The translations under genes were made by a program, and so were the position numbers. A stretch of 64,000 bases of DNA from Undaria pinnatifida (taxonomy: Eukaryota > Sar > Phaeophyceae > Laminariales > Alariaceae): positions 16,439,992 through 16,503,991 of the forward strand of contig JABAKD010000025.1 of the NCBI GenBank assembly GCA_012845835.1. The letters are read 5' to 3'. Each line of letters starts with the position of its first letter. Position 1 is the first letter of the stretch. Under the pieces are notes generated by a model, which was not told the origin of the DNA, searched no databases, and saw only the letters and a program-made list of their open reading frames with translations. Below, piece by piece: positions 45,201 to 56,100 of the stretch.

Positions 45201-47951
45201 GAGTTTGCGATGAAAATTCCACGAAAAAAAACACGAAGCAAAAAAACAACGTGCCATCCGGTGATGTGCATACAGGATCAACGCACAGCAGCATCGATCT
45301 CTCGCAACAACGAACACAGAACACTTTAGGAACACGCGTACGAGAGAGCGAGAACAGCAGCATAGCAGCAGCAGCAGCAGCAGCGGCGGGGGCGGACAGC
45401 GTTTTGTGGTATAGCGACGGTGTTTGACAAAATCACCACCGAAAACGACATCACGTAGAAGCAGAGAACGAGGTCACAACGTAGAGAGCGCGGGAGCGCT
45501 GGCTCACTAGCACCTACCCCTGAGGTTGCGCGTACGCGCCATGTTTTCCCAGCTACCCTTTGGTGCCTCCACATCAAGGTTGGGTTGTGTCTACCGCTGC
45601 CAAGCACAGCGCACAGCGAGCAGTGTCTGCTGTGTGCTGCCGTGTGGTTGTGCCCTCGTACCCTCTGATCGTTGTGGTGTTGTGGCTTGAGAGCGACGGT
45701 GTTGAGCTCGGTATTTGTAGGCCAATCGTATGAGCCGGTGGAGATTGATGGAAGTTCACTCTAAAAAAAAACGGGACTTCGTAGATCGTCAGGAAAAAAA
45801 CAAGCCGGGAAGCACGAGGTTTTTGCCGGACCTGGCTTGAGAGGTGGACAGATCACGAGGCGAGAAGAGTAGAACAAAATGCCCAGCGAAAATCCAAAAC
45901 CCAGCAACGCATCTCAACCAAAATGGCAGCGCCAGCTTAAGAGAGTCGAAAGGGCGGAGGGGGCGGGAGGGGTGGGTTCCGCGTATATATGTACGATGAG
46001 AGCAAGTTCGAAAATATTATCACTCCCACAGCAGAGCTCAACGTCGCAACCTGTACAAGCAGTACATGACTTAGCGTGGAAACCGTAACTGCTGAGCTAT
46101 CCAATCAATTGCTGCTTGCAGTTGCTGCCCCCGATTTTGAACGCGATTCTTCGAGATTTGGTTTTCTTTCGCTGCTCGGCTTGTTTTTCGCAAATTTTGC
46201 GATCATTTCCCCTGACGGCAGGGGCACCCCTGAAATCGGAGGCCGTTGTCGACGGGAAAACGAAGGAGGTGGCAGTTGCTGTCAGCACATGCTCATTCAG
46301 GTAGTAACCAGACAGAGCTGGAAAACCGTGCTGCTCGAGCTTCCCCTCTGTTGTACCTACGAGTACGAGTAGTTCCTTTTTTTGCTCGGCAAAATTCTCC
46401 TCATGATGACATTCTCTTATCTGCAACTCCTTTCCTTCCTTCTTCGCGATGATAAGTGATGAAAAAGCACACTCAATCGTCGAAAGTCTACAAGGCACAT
46501 GAGAGAGGACATCGAGAGAGAGGGTTCATTTGTTTCGTCTTGCCTAATTGCGTCTTTTCGCATATATTTGATGTCCCAATCCAGGAGTCCTTCCGCTTGT
46601 TTCTCGTTTTGTTGTGTTTTTTATTCTGCGAAGTGCATTATAAAGAAAGATATGGCCCCGCTATGCTGACGCTTTATTAGCATACGATACCAGGTACGAC
46701 TTTTAATACTACAACACTACAGCTGCTTACTGCTGCTGCATGCAGTTTCTTTTCTACGCTGGGTTGGTTATGGCTGTGCACTTCGGACCCGATACCCGTA
46801 CGCTGGCACTCATCTTCCATTCATTTGCTTTCCTCTCGTGTGCTTGCGATTAGTTGTTTGTCGTTCCTCTGTCTGTTTCACAGCAGTCTTTGACCACATC
46901 ATTCATATCAGGTACCCAATCAGGTACCCAAGAGGTACCCGCGGTACCTGGCATCTCTCTATCTTTGGATGAACCGCGATAAGCACTGGGTGTTCTGATG
47001 ACGTTGTGGGCAGCCAAAACCGATTTATAATGTAAAGAAAAGAGAGACGTACAATATTCAACCGGTCACTAAATTTTCGGACATCGCAACACAGCAGTAC
47101 AGTTAGTACCAGCACATACAAATCTTTATCGTTGGGGCTGGTGCGTCATAACACGCTATTAGCGAAACTTCAACAACGGCCTAATCGGGACGCCTCCGTG
47201 ATACTCCATTCCCTTCCCCCCCGACATGAGCAGGATCGTCACGCCCCGGAAGAGTCTGACGTGTTCGGATAAGCCCTTGAGGGTTGGGGGGTAGGGCGGG
47301 GGAGCGCGAAGCTTGTCCGGGATTACTTGTAGCTGGGCCGGCGTTCGCAAACATCAACATCCCAAGATGATATCGCCCGAAACAGAAAAAAAGGTACCAA
47401 ACAATACGTAAATATAAGCGCCGTGTTATCAGTAATAATATATAAATAGGTCCTTATATTTAAATCCAAAATAATAGCCAAATTTTGCCGGGATCATCGA
47501 GGTTTGTGGTTCGATCTCAAGCTACACAACCCCCCAACTCCCCTGGCATGAGCAGGGTCATGCCCCGGGAGAGTTTACCGAGCTCGGGTGAACCTGGGGG
47601 GAAGGGGAGCCGGAGCGCGAGCGCGAAGCTTGTCTGGGATACAGCTGTGAGTACATCCGCAACAGGCAAACATCACGTTGCAAGTTGCCAATGTAAACGA
47701 TGTTTCCATCAGAATACAAAATCAAGACGGGACTATAAGAAACTCATCAATGACATTATTATATACTAAATATCATTATATTTAAATCCAAAGTATAGCA
47801 AATATTTGCTGAGATGATCGAGTTTCGTATTCAGATCTCTGACTATACGATCGGTTGACTCGAGCTAGCGGTTGCTGCCGCCGCTCCAGCGTTGCCAAAG
47901 CTTACCGCAGCTGCAGTCCGCCCAGATCTTGCATCCTCCTTGTCCAGACAT
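39243..47951 (-). CDS. MT: Metallothionein, 61 aa, three exons
   Basis: Join of 47951-47906, 40718-40631 and 39294-39243. It encodes a small cysteine-rich cytosolic protein of the metallothionein family, known to bind Cu, Zn, Cd and related metals through Cys thiolates. Exon 1 starts MSGQGGCKIWADC, exon 2 carries CSCGDSC, SCGTVKAG and GDCPCG, and exon 3 gives DSCKCGGAG and SCDCCGN followed by TAA. From memory of the Fucus protein, the order CKIW..DC, CSCGDSC, CGTVK, SR, CPCG, CKC, GSC.C matches; Fucus is slightly longer (67 aa as I recall) with a longer Cys-rich tail. Lengths 46+88+52 give exactly 62 codons including stop. Intron phases 1 and 2 match across both joins, each restoring a Gly codon, and all introns are GT..AG (GTAAGC, GTAAGT donors). 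Two Cys-rich blocks are separated by a Cys-free linker, as in two-domain metallothioneins. The gene appears intact. Transcription is not shown by sequence; the size of intron 1 is the main doubt. Confidence 0.87.
39295..40630 (-). other. Metallothionein intron 2, 1336 bp
   Basis: Donor GTAAGT, acceptor CCACAG. It contains a tandem pair of ~165 bp (40030-40350), a dispersed repeat shared with 13066-13200, and a diverged core-module copy near 39533-39592. Confidence 0.75.
40030..40350. repeat. ~165-bp tandem pair in metallothionein intron 2
   Basis: Two copies share CATGTCATTTCGATTTGGA, GAACATTTTTCCGG and GAAACCTCTNTGCACGCGGCC. Adjacent sequence (39880-40050) is a copy of R5. Confidence 0.58.
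40631..40718 (-). CDS. MT: Metallothionein exon 2 (88 nt)
   Basis: It follows a pyrimidine-rich stretch and the acceptor CCCAAG. It supplies two bases completing Gly, then 28 codons with CSCGDSCSC, the GTVKAGTSSRS linker and GDCPC, then GG before the donor GTAAGT. It holds the end of the first Cys block, the linker, and the start of the second Cys block. Confidence 0.87.
41215..41895 (-). repeat. Large dispersed repeat R2, copy 2 (inverted, in metallothionein intron 1)
   Basis: Reverse complement of 10930-11592 with few differences. One clear difference: copy 1 has TTATTACCTGGTATG where copy 2 reads TTATTATG, i.e. CCTGGTA is extra in copy 1. The CA/TG microsatellite is at the outer edge (41218-41231). 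Confidence 0.7.
43320..43720 (-). repeat. Two inverted C2 copies in metallothionein intron 1
   Basis: Cores at about 43335-43395 and 43498-43562 in minus orientation (AAGGACGTCAGCCGTG, ATACTCATCTTTGCA). The second is followed by the C2 body through TTAGGTGGGGAATTTTGAGC. Confidence 0.55.
44128..44540. repeat. Direct repeat pair 335 bp apart
   Basis: 44128-44205 and 44463-44540 share GTGG(A/G)(A/C)AAAAACGAGTTTA, AAGGAAATAA and ACATTTTTAGTCTACTTCC. The plus ORF 44039-44494 between them is unrecognised and may be part of an element body. Confidence 0.5.
47160..47830. repeat. Diverged tandem pair (~310 bp) just downstream of metallothionein exon 1
   Basis: 47160-47480 and 47500-47810 share CCCCNNAACTCCCC/ATGAGCAGG, TCATGCCCCGG.AGAG, GCGCGAAGCTTGTC.GGGAT, ATATTTAAATCCAAA.TA and a 'gatcatcgag' end. 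Confidence 0.5.
47906..47951 (-). CDS. MT: Metallothionein exon 1 (start codon, 46 nt)
   Basis: ATG at 47951-47949 opens 15 codons plus one base, containing CKIWADCSC. The donor GTAAGC follows directly (GT at 47905-47904), so the exon ends in phase 1. The start is chosen because the peptide begins exactly where the family begins. The same DNA is also open in another minus-strand frame, but that reading is low complexity. Confidence 0.85.
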
Positions 47952-48145
47952 AGTAGTGGTGGGGAGTTTGAGTTACTTGAAAATAGCTTCGTGTAGTTGA
48001 GGCTCAGAAGATGGCTTGGAAACGTTGTGGGAGGAGGTGGGCGCGACGAAGTTTGGAAAAAAAAATACCCGAGGTACAAAAATATTTGGTGGGGATAAAA
48101 CAGATATTCCCCAAATTCATAATTTGATTCTATTGGTGTGGAAAC

Positions 48146-48378
48146 CTTGGCTACGGTGGAGCTGTTTGTTTCTGCGGTGGTGCCAAAAACATCGGCTAGC
48201 TTGTCCATCCAAGCAGCGGTTTGCTTTGCCTGGTTGGTGTCGCACGTGTGCAAGCGGAACCGGGGTTTTACTGAAGGAGAGATAAAGGAAAAACGTAGCA
48301 GGTGGTCTGGCTTGGCTGCCATCCCCGGTGGAAATAAGGCGCGGCTTACTGACACATTCCAGTAACGAAACACAAACG
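48146..48378 (-). CDS. Possible exon with PH-domain-like C-terminal half
   Basis: The minus frame open from 48469 to 47843 includes KPDHLLRFSF, KPRFRLHTCD and QTAAWMDKLADVF. Beta strands followed by a helix with an invariant-looking Trp resemble the end of a pleckstrin-homology domain, which binds phosphoinositides or proteins at membranes. The proposed edges (acceptor CAACAG, donor AAG|GTTTCC) are guesses. The first half of a PH domain was not found, so this may be a gene fragment or chance. It ends about 200 bp upstream of the metallothionein start on the same strand and cannot belong to that short protein. Confidence 0.35.
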
Positions 48379-48701
48379 CTGTTGTTTTTGTTCGTGCTTT
48401 TCTCTGATCAAGGGCGTCGCAGCGGGCAAGCGTTGAGTGCTCGGGAGGCGGGGCAAAGCCCTCTCTCATCGCTTGTGCTGGACGAGGACAAAGATAGCTG
48501 GAATTTCGTGCACGTTGCGTGCGCTTTCTTCTGCCGAGCGTCGCCTCCTCCCGTGTTTGGTATCCTTCGGCGGCTGGTTTGATCCATGGCAGCTCTCGCA
48601 GATTTCGGGGGCAAGGTGGATCGAGGTCTTGGTCGTCGTGCTACTGCTGATGTGCTATGGGATCAGGTGACAATTTTGAATGTATCATACAGGAAGGTGG
48701 T

Positions 48702-48872
48702 GGTCCGTCTATAGTGCCGGTGTGTGCCGACGGCATCGCCGGCATTATAGCGGCCGCCGGCACTACTCCCCGCATACTGACCATTTCATACTGACACTAA
48801 TAATACTGATGACTCCCTCCTTTGCCAAGCGTGTGCGCAAGCACTATAGCGGGCAACCGGCACTTTTCAACC
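48702..48872. mobile_element. MITE family M2, copy 2
   Basis: It starts GGTCCGTCTATAGTGCCGG and ends with CACTATAGCGGGCAACCGG, as in copy 1, but its right terminus has diverged. It lies just left of the M1 copy at 48926. Confidence 0.5.
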
Positions 48873-48925
48873 GTCTCCACCGAGCGACCTCCGCTGGTGC
48901 TTGTATCACACCGCTATCTTGGTAA

Positions 48926-49341
48926 GAGCTGTGAGTCGGCAGGTTTTCACGACTATTTGACTACTACCTGGTATTAATAAGTACCAGGTAGGTGTTAGTT
49001 GTTAGGTGTAGGTGGTAGGTGGCGTTAGCAGACTAAGCGACTTCAATCGGCAAGTCGGCTGGCGAAGCCAGCTGATGGCGAGCCGACTCGCCGACTTTAA
49101 CCAGGCGATTGAAGCGAGCGGGGGGGGGGGGGGGGCCCCCAGGCGCCCAAAAATGAAAACAAAATTCACACTGTATTAAACAATCCTCCCAACAAATATG
49201 GAAACCAAACAAGTCGGGTAGTCGGCACTTTCGGGAAGCGACTAACTATTAGTCGGACTAATATCTAGTGGGCCTTTTTCCAACTTATAAATTTGCCCTG
49301 CTCTAACTCGGGAGTGTGGGACTAAACGTGCCGACAGCTCT
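48926..49341. mobile_element. MITE family M1, copy 2 (416 bp)
   Basis: TIR AGAGCTGTGAGTCGGCA with inverted end TGCCGACAGCTCT. It shares with copy 1 the hairpin GCTGGCGAAGCCAGC, the G tract (about 49120-49137), ATTAAACAATCCT and GTCGGCAC. It contains an extra stretch with two inverted TACCTGGTA/TACCAGGTA motifs (48965-48990) not present in copy 1. Confidence 0.68.
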
Positions 49342-51259
49342 AAAAGTTAGGAGGACCGCGCCCGTGAATCACTACGATTAAAACTTGCGATAGGGGATGG
49401 ATCACTATCATCCCCTTGAGCGGTTTATCTATAAATCGAGGTTTCCAACAAATAAGCGGAGGCGTTATATTTAGGAGTTACTGCTGTGAAACTTCAAGAA
49501 TAACATGTAGGGGTTACTACGAAATCTCCAAGAAAAATTACTCTAGGGGTGCCGCAGTATGTCTTAACTTATTTCGATCTTGTCGACACGGTTGGAATGG
49601 AACGAGGCTGTTTGCATTCGTTCGTTCCATTCGGCATTCCAACCTGTTTGTGCCCGATGTGAGAAACTGGTGAAATCTGGGCAAGCAATCCGAACAGATA
49701 ATAGCGCAACTAACTTTTGCGGCGGGACCGTGCAGCGCGACTCTAGGGCAGAGGTACCGTCACGAGGTCAGCGATTGCTCCGGACACAGGGAACGACTTC
49801 ACACGCAAATATATCTCAAGGCAAGCCTCACAGACGACGGTGCTAGCCATCCAAGTGGCACCGTCGGGACATATCTTGAAGTTGCGATATTGCCCTCGTG
49901 CCTCGACGAAGGCTACTGAAAAACTTCTGCAAATATCGGTGCCGCACCTTTGCCGGAATATATACCGCCAGAGCCTCGTTCGCGACCCAGCTTTGTGCCT
50001 CGTGAGCCTCCTGGTCAGGCCATGGCGGTATCACCTGGATCCTGCCGCGGGCGAGCCCTACGGCGTCCACATACGCTTCACCCAGTGAGTCCTAAGTCAT
50101 CCCATGCGCACCTATACCCATCGTGGGCCTCAATCAAACCTATGACGAACCACTTCCAGCACCAATCAGTTGCCATAAATCTCGTTCCAAGTGGGCGGTT
50201 CGGTTTTGCTGCACAAGAAAAACTACTCTGTGACATACTCTTCCTCTTCCAGAAGTTACGGTCAGGGTGGGAACGGGAGGAATCTATTCGATTTGATAAC
50301 CAATCAACAGCAAGCAAAATTGGTTGTCTTTGGAGGTTCCAGCGTCCCAATGCCTTTTGGGGGGAGTTAAGACACCCCCTAAGGCGGTACCCCGATATAA
50401 GGCGGTCAACATGGCTTGGCGTCACTGGGGAATTGCACTCATAACCTGGAATGAATAAGGCGGCTTCGCCCAGTAAGGCGGCGATATTGGGCGAATTTCG
50501 ATCATGGCCGGACAGGTTTTGGGAAGTTTAATTACGCAGGCAATGCTTGCGAAAAACTTAGGAAACCCGCATATTTCGCCTCTTCCTTTTTTTTCGGGGT
50601 CACCGTCCACTCAGGCGTGGGAGATCGTTTCTGCAGCTGGTTTGAAATGCGACCTCATCTCTTGGAAATCAACTCCTATCTAAGAATGTGTTTTCGCATT
50701 GGATACAAGCGTACAGCGTCTACATCATCCATAGCCATATTCTCCCTCAAGCGATCGAAACACGCTTAAAAAAATTGATTCCAGTAGCTCATGTTTGAGG
50801 TAAGCAATGGAAACACGGTTCAAAAATAAATTTCATGTAGCTCATGTTTGAGGATTTGATGGTACTCTTCCCTGGAGCGAAGGTAGGCCTGGCAGGGTCG
50901 ACGAGGGGTGCGTTGGCGCCAAATTTGGATTGCTCGCCTTGTGCCATACCTACCTGCTAGCTTAGGATCTTTAGTTATCTTTTCGAGTTCGTGTCAGCGT
51001 CCAATGAGCCCGCCAATGGTCGTAACTTGCTTATGTGTGAGTAACGTCCGCGAGCAAGAAGAGCACTACGAATAAGATATAATAACCCCAACATGAATAC
51101 ACTTGTTTTAGCCAGCAGACGCTACCCATTATATTCTCAGTACAAGTTAACCGTCTCGGTTGATCTGGGTATGGCGACACCCTGCTTATTGGAATTGAAT
51201 AAGACAGCCTCGTGTTGTACGTGTATCCCTCGACTCGTGCTACGATGGAGCTAAAAAAT
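49342..51259. other. No recognisable gene
   Basis: A long imperfect inverted repeat GGTTGGAATG..CATTCCAACC at about 49588-49642, and repeat R6. A minus ORF (50070-49843, with RIQVIPPWPDQEAH) looks protein-like but is unrecognised. Confidence 0.4.
50394..50490 (+). repeat. Dispersed repeat R6, copy 2
   Basis: As for copy 1; short palindromic GGCGNNTTCGCC in both. Confidence 0.5.
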
Positions 51260-51530
51260 GTACACCACTTTCTGGCTAAACTATTTTCTGAATGACGGAG
51301 CCCCTTAAGCCATAACCGTTAGAAGCATACTCTTGCGGAGCATTCTACTTTTTTCAATACCTAGGCCACGGGTTTTGGTTCAGCGGGTCGCGCTTTCAGC
51401 TTCCATCAGAATCAGGTATGGGTTAAGACGGGTTAAGGGGTATAAGGCAGGCTCCTCAAGCGAAGAGCCTTAAAAAAACAAGCGGCGCACTTCTACCCTG
51501 TGAGCATGGTATAACCCATCGGTATACCCA
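51260..51530 (+). repeat. Dispersed repeat R4, copy 3
   Basis: Contains TTTTCAATACCTAGGCCACG, TCCTCAAGCGAAGAGCC and GCACTTCTACCCTGTGAG. Confidence 0.42.
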
Positions 51531-52852
51531 TCAGCGCCCCTTCTTGCGACATAAGTGCGAGCCTAACAGGGTTTTATTCCCCTGAAGTGTCGGCCCAAGT
51601 TTTATTTACAGAGCTTTCACTTACCAACCATCCAGCGTGAGTCCAACTGGTAAGTCTCGAGTGCTGCAGTGAGTGATACAGAGTGAGTGGGAGGTGCTAG
51701 TCCCGCTCGTACGCTCATGTAGGTTCAACTAATGCCCGCAGAATCCTGCACGTCGGACTGGACATGAAACAGTAGGCATTGCTATCGCATCCTTAACTCG
51801 ATCCTGTCAAGGGTTGGGGTGTTCAGCTCACTCTCACGTACAGTGTATCTACGACTAGATCGTGAGGCTTCCGACACCACCGCTCGTGAAATGCTAATCT
51901 TAAACAGGGAACATTTTTACTCAAGAAACATATAACGCATCGATACCGCGCTGCTTCTCCCAATAATACAATCCCCTACGAGTTCGTTCTAGTCAGACCA
52001 ACCCTGGCCTCCCCGTACACTCGGTGCTACCACTGGGCACTGAGTGTCTGGCCAGTGCCACATCGCCATAGCAATCCCATAAGAAACGCCTTTTGTTAGC
52101 CCTTGCTAGTCTCGTTTTCCTTTTCGTTGAGAAAACAAAGCTACAGCGTAACGAGAGCGAACCGAAGCCGGAAGCTTGAGAAGGGTAACATTTTTCCTAC
52201 GACTAGATATTCGCAACAAAGAGTGGAAGCAGGGCCTTGTCGGAAGCATCCTTCTCTGCCTTGGTCAAGAAAGTCTTGGACGGATGGCCTCTGGGGTCTC
52301 CTCCGTGTATCTGCTCGTGCGGCGTTGGGGTGTACACGCCTCGAAAGCAATCTTTCCATTTCAGCACTAAAAAAAAATCACATCTCAACACAACGATGCT
52401 TGCTCCCTCACGGTCATTCCGCGGGCAGCTTGGGCCAACCGGCCCTTTCGGACGGCGGTCGGGGTAAATGTTGTTACGGTATCGCCTGCCTTGATCCTCA
52501 TTGGCCTCGCGATTTGACTTCCTGCCTTCGTCAGCATCAGTCATTATTCGACACTCTGTTGAACTATTGGAGATATGCTTGTTAGTGTTTGATGCCCGCA
52601 TAGAGTTTGCCCGACGGAGGCGCAGGAACATTTCGTCAGGCCTGCCTAGAGGTTCTCTGTAGTTTATGCACATACACGGTGTAGCGTACACGCACCGATG
52701 TACGTCACGGAGCTCGAAAGCAGCTCAGATTCTCCTCCGTATCGTCAACCAGACCACAGCAATAAAACACGGTAACGTGGCATTGCTTGCGCACCGTTAA
52801 GCCGCCAACAAGCCCTTCATTTACCCCACCCTCTCCGTGACATGTTTTTTTT
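51531..52852. other. No recognisable gene
   Basis: Overlapping ORFs on both strands at 52103-52691, including minus GGDPRGHPSKTFLTKAEKDA. Possibly an old coding fragment; family unknown. Confidence 0.35.
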
Positions 52853-53148
52853 TTTTCACCCTCTCACCTGCTAGCTTCTGGACAAGCCGGGGTCACACGT
52901 GTCGTCTCTTCTTCCCCCCGGTTCTTGGCTTCAATTATAAAAAATAACGCGCATAGGGTTCAATGATCCCACTGCTCGTCGATTTTTCACCGAGTGTTGC
53001 TAGCTCAGGCTCTCGCGCTTTCCGCAAGCCAATTTGTGCTGAAGACAAAGTCCCTACGTATTTAATCGAGTATGCACTCTCGGGGACTCGCACTCACGAA
53101 ACTGACCTATACCAGGCCCGAGGATAACCTGACATGCCACCGGGGCGA
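52853..53148 (-). mobile_element. tRNA-derived SINE (S1), copy C
   Basis: The head starts CGCCCCGGTGGCATGTCAGG with a degraded B box near 53085. The 3' part shares GCTTCTGGACAAGC, TCTTCTTCCCCCCGG and the AT-rich joint with copy A. Confidence 0.48.
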
Positions 53149-56100
53149 CCGGCTATGATACTAGGCCTTGTCACAGCCCGCATCGCATGCCGAAGCCAAT
53201 ATCCGGTGTGATTGCTCTGGTCCGCGTGCAGGGGCTCGCATCCTGAACAGATAACCGGGAAACACATGACGACCCGTCCTTATTCGCCAAGCGGCGGACC
53301 TGCAACGCTTAGAATGGGATATAATTTGACGGGCAAAAATGGCCGGGAAGTGTTGCTGGTCTCCGTGTTCGCGGATACTGCTATTACATGCATTTGCCTC
53401 ACGATAAGCCGCGGGGCGAGAACACAGGCAACAACAAAGCGTGCAAATATTTCTACCATCAGCGCGTGAACCTTTCATCTGCATCAGACGTTCTGCACAC
53501 GTAGTCAGCGAACGCACGTCCGTTGCGCGGAAACAACCCAGCGATACACTCTTTAGTGAATATGCCCAAGTGAAAGAGTGTCACGTACCAATGGCATAGC
53601 AGCGTGGATAGAACGAAAACGTCACGGGAAGTTGGTGTTAGGTCCGCGACTACGGTTGCCTACGAGAAGTGTTGCTGGGCCCGCTTCCTCCCCTCTAGCT
53701 TCCGTGTACCTGGCACCGAGTTACAGGTCAGCACAATGAAGGCCATCGTCCTCGGTCCATGGAGCTTTTATGGTTTGTATTGTGTAATTGGTTGAAGAGC
53801 ACAAGTACGTCTGCAGTACGGTATGACTCGCCTGCGCGCGCATGATACGCCCTTTTGTGCCTATTCCGCGAGCATTGCAAAGGCGGTGGCCAACAGCTAT
53901 CTTAGGTTTTGTCCTAGCAGTTGTCTACACTAAATCTGTCGGCGACGAGCTAGATGTTCGCATGTGTGTACAATGACAGCACGCTGTGACCGCAAGGCTT
54001 CTCGGCCGAAAGGATCCTCCCGACGTGACCCGTCAGCTCTACCAATGACACTTCTACACACACTGCTGTAGTACCAGAACAGGCACCTGTTCACCGAGGC
54101 CATTCGTTGATCCCGCATCGCGATACTAACGCTTCACGCACGACCTCGCGACAAGTTTGTGCGTGTGCTCGTTTGCGTGTGTTTGCTTGTGTACGAGCGC
54201 CGGAGCTACTGCAGCTACAGCGAAATATAGAATTTGTATGAAATACATCAGCCGGCTTTGTATCGAGAGGCAACCTGCTGATCGGTGTCGACAGTCGGAT
54301 TGGGGCCCAGAGTAGCTTGAGTAGCTGTTACTACTGCTGTAGTAATGTAGTTGAATAAGCATTGAAACGCAGTCAAGACCACGACTGCCTGTTGCGCCAC
54401 GGAGTCAACTGACAAGAGAGCCGATTGAGAGGTCGAACAGATACCAACGAGAAAGATTAACTCGGCAATTGGTTCAAGGTCGTTCAAGGCCAACACCCTT
54501 GCGCGCTGCTGTCATGCCTACGGCAGCAACGGCGTAAGTCTCCTTGGGTTATAGCTGCAGTAACAGCAGCAGCAACAACTGCAACGCTACAGTTGCGCCA
54601 GCTATCTACGTTCAGTAAGGCCGAGATTTGAGCTGAACACAACAAACATGGCACCACATGCACGTGCTGGCTCAACTAACCCCGACTTCAACCTCTCCTG
54701 TATCCCGACTGTTCTGGCGCTGTTGGCCAGCCGCCGTGCAAACCCACGATGTGCTCTCCCTCAACTTACGCGTACTCTGTCGGAGTACTGCAGTCTCTGG
54801 TGCTGCGCCAGAACCATCCCGGTAGAGATGACCGCGGACTCTGATCTCCTCCGATAGCGGTATCCTCCCACGCCCATAGCCTAGCAAGCTCTTACTAGCA
54901 GTAGTAGGCTGGCGACAGGGAAGAGCCCCCGTAGCTGCCGCAGGTGTGGATGTCTGCGTGCATGTAGTGCTGTGGTGCTGCTGTACCCGTGTGGTATGTG
55001 GTGCTGCAAGGTGTTGTAAATCGGTCTGTCTGGTGCCGGTTTAGGATGCTCGCCAAAATGAAGGAATTTGGGTGGTAGATGGCTGGCGGAATAACGAAGT
55101 TTGATTGGTAGAAAGCTGGCCGTTCTGTCCCGCCCTGTGAGCAACTCGTCGTCATATTGCTCTGTCGCGCCACCGCCTTACTCGGAAACCCCTACTGTAT
55201 ACATGTATACAACTCTAACCCTGACCCAACCAAACGCAAGCCACCAGTGTAGGGTCAACCTCTTTCGTCTCGTACACAGTGCGACTCGACCATTTGATCG
55301 AGTATCAAGTGGTAAGGTCTACCGCCTAAGCCACCGACTCGCTTTGTTTTGTGGGATCGACGCTGTAGCCGTGAATTTTTTTCGTCTTTTTGTTTTTTCT
55401 CTGACGTCTCTTGGGGATTAAATCGGGGCTATTTTTCCAATTTTCTTCCTGAAGCGCATGCATACAACTTCGTAACCACGTTATTATTATTGCAGTGTCA
55501 ACCCTTTTGCGCCTTTGTACAACGACGAAACAAAGTGTTAAAACGCGTTCTTATCATGGTGCGAGCTTGCTGCACACGGCGCTGTGCAAGCTGTGCGCGT
55601 TATCTCGCAGGCACTGCTTGCATTGGAGATCGACAGCAAATTCGTCTCCAGCTACTGTGAAGGATGGTGCTATGTTGTCACTTGTATTGGTGAATGTGAA
55701 TATTTGAATAGGTCCCTCTGAAGCACCCAAAATGGGTCAATCCTGCAAAAATTGTTCCGCACAAATGCCAAGATGTTTGTCCTAGAAATTTGCATGCAAT
55801 TCTGTAGTTTTTTTGGGGGGGTGCCTAATCGCCCTACTGAAAAAACTCAAGTAGTTCCGTGCGTTTATCGGACAGATCACTATTTAGATCCTATAGATCA
55901 AGCACATCATAGAGATCGTCTAGATTCTATTTCTGTTGGTATGGTATGTTGTGGAGGATCTGTGCAGTACAGATCCAGCCCGGGAAACCTGTGCTAGGTT
56001 TGCAGATCATAGGGCTCGTTCGGCAACACCATATAGACCCCGCAGATCCTTTTGACATATAGTCTAGATCATGGATCTACGCTGGAAGACATACTACATG

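Larger units (their letters stand above)
40719..47905 (-). other. Metallothionein intron 1, 7187 bp, repeat-filled
   Basis: Donor GTAAGC, acceptor AAG after a CT-rich stretch. It contains a G-tract run (about 40861-40915), the inverted copy of the 10.9-kb repeat (41215-41895), core-module repeats (43320-43720), a direct repeat (44128-44205 and 44463-44540), a CAG run (45361-45388) and a diverged tandem pair (47160-47830). I see no coding exon of another gene in it. Confidence 0.7.

Noticed and set aside
48328-48670. PHD-finger-like reading (WNFVHVACAFF) on the plus strand
   Set aside because: Only a short resemblance, with no surrounding Cys/His pattern; antisense to the PH-like frame.
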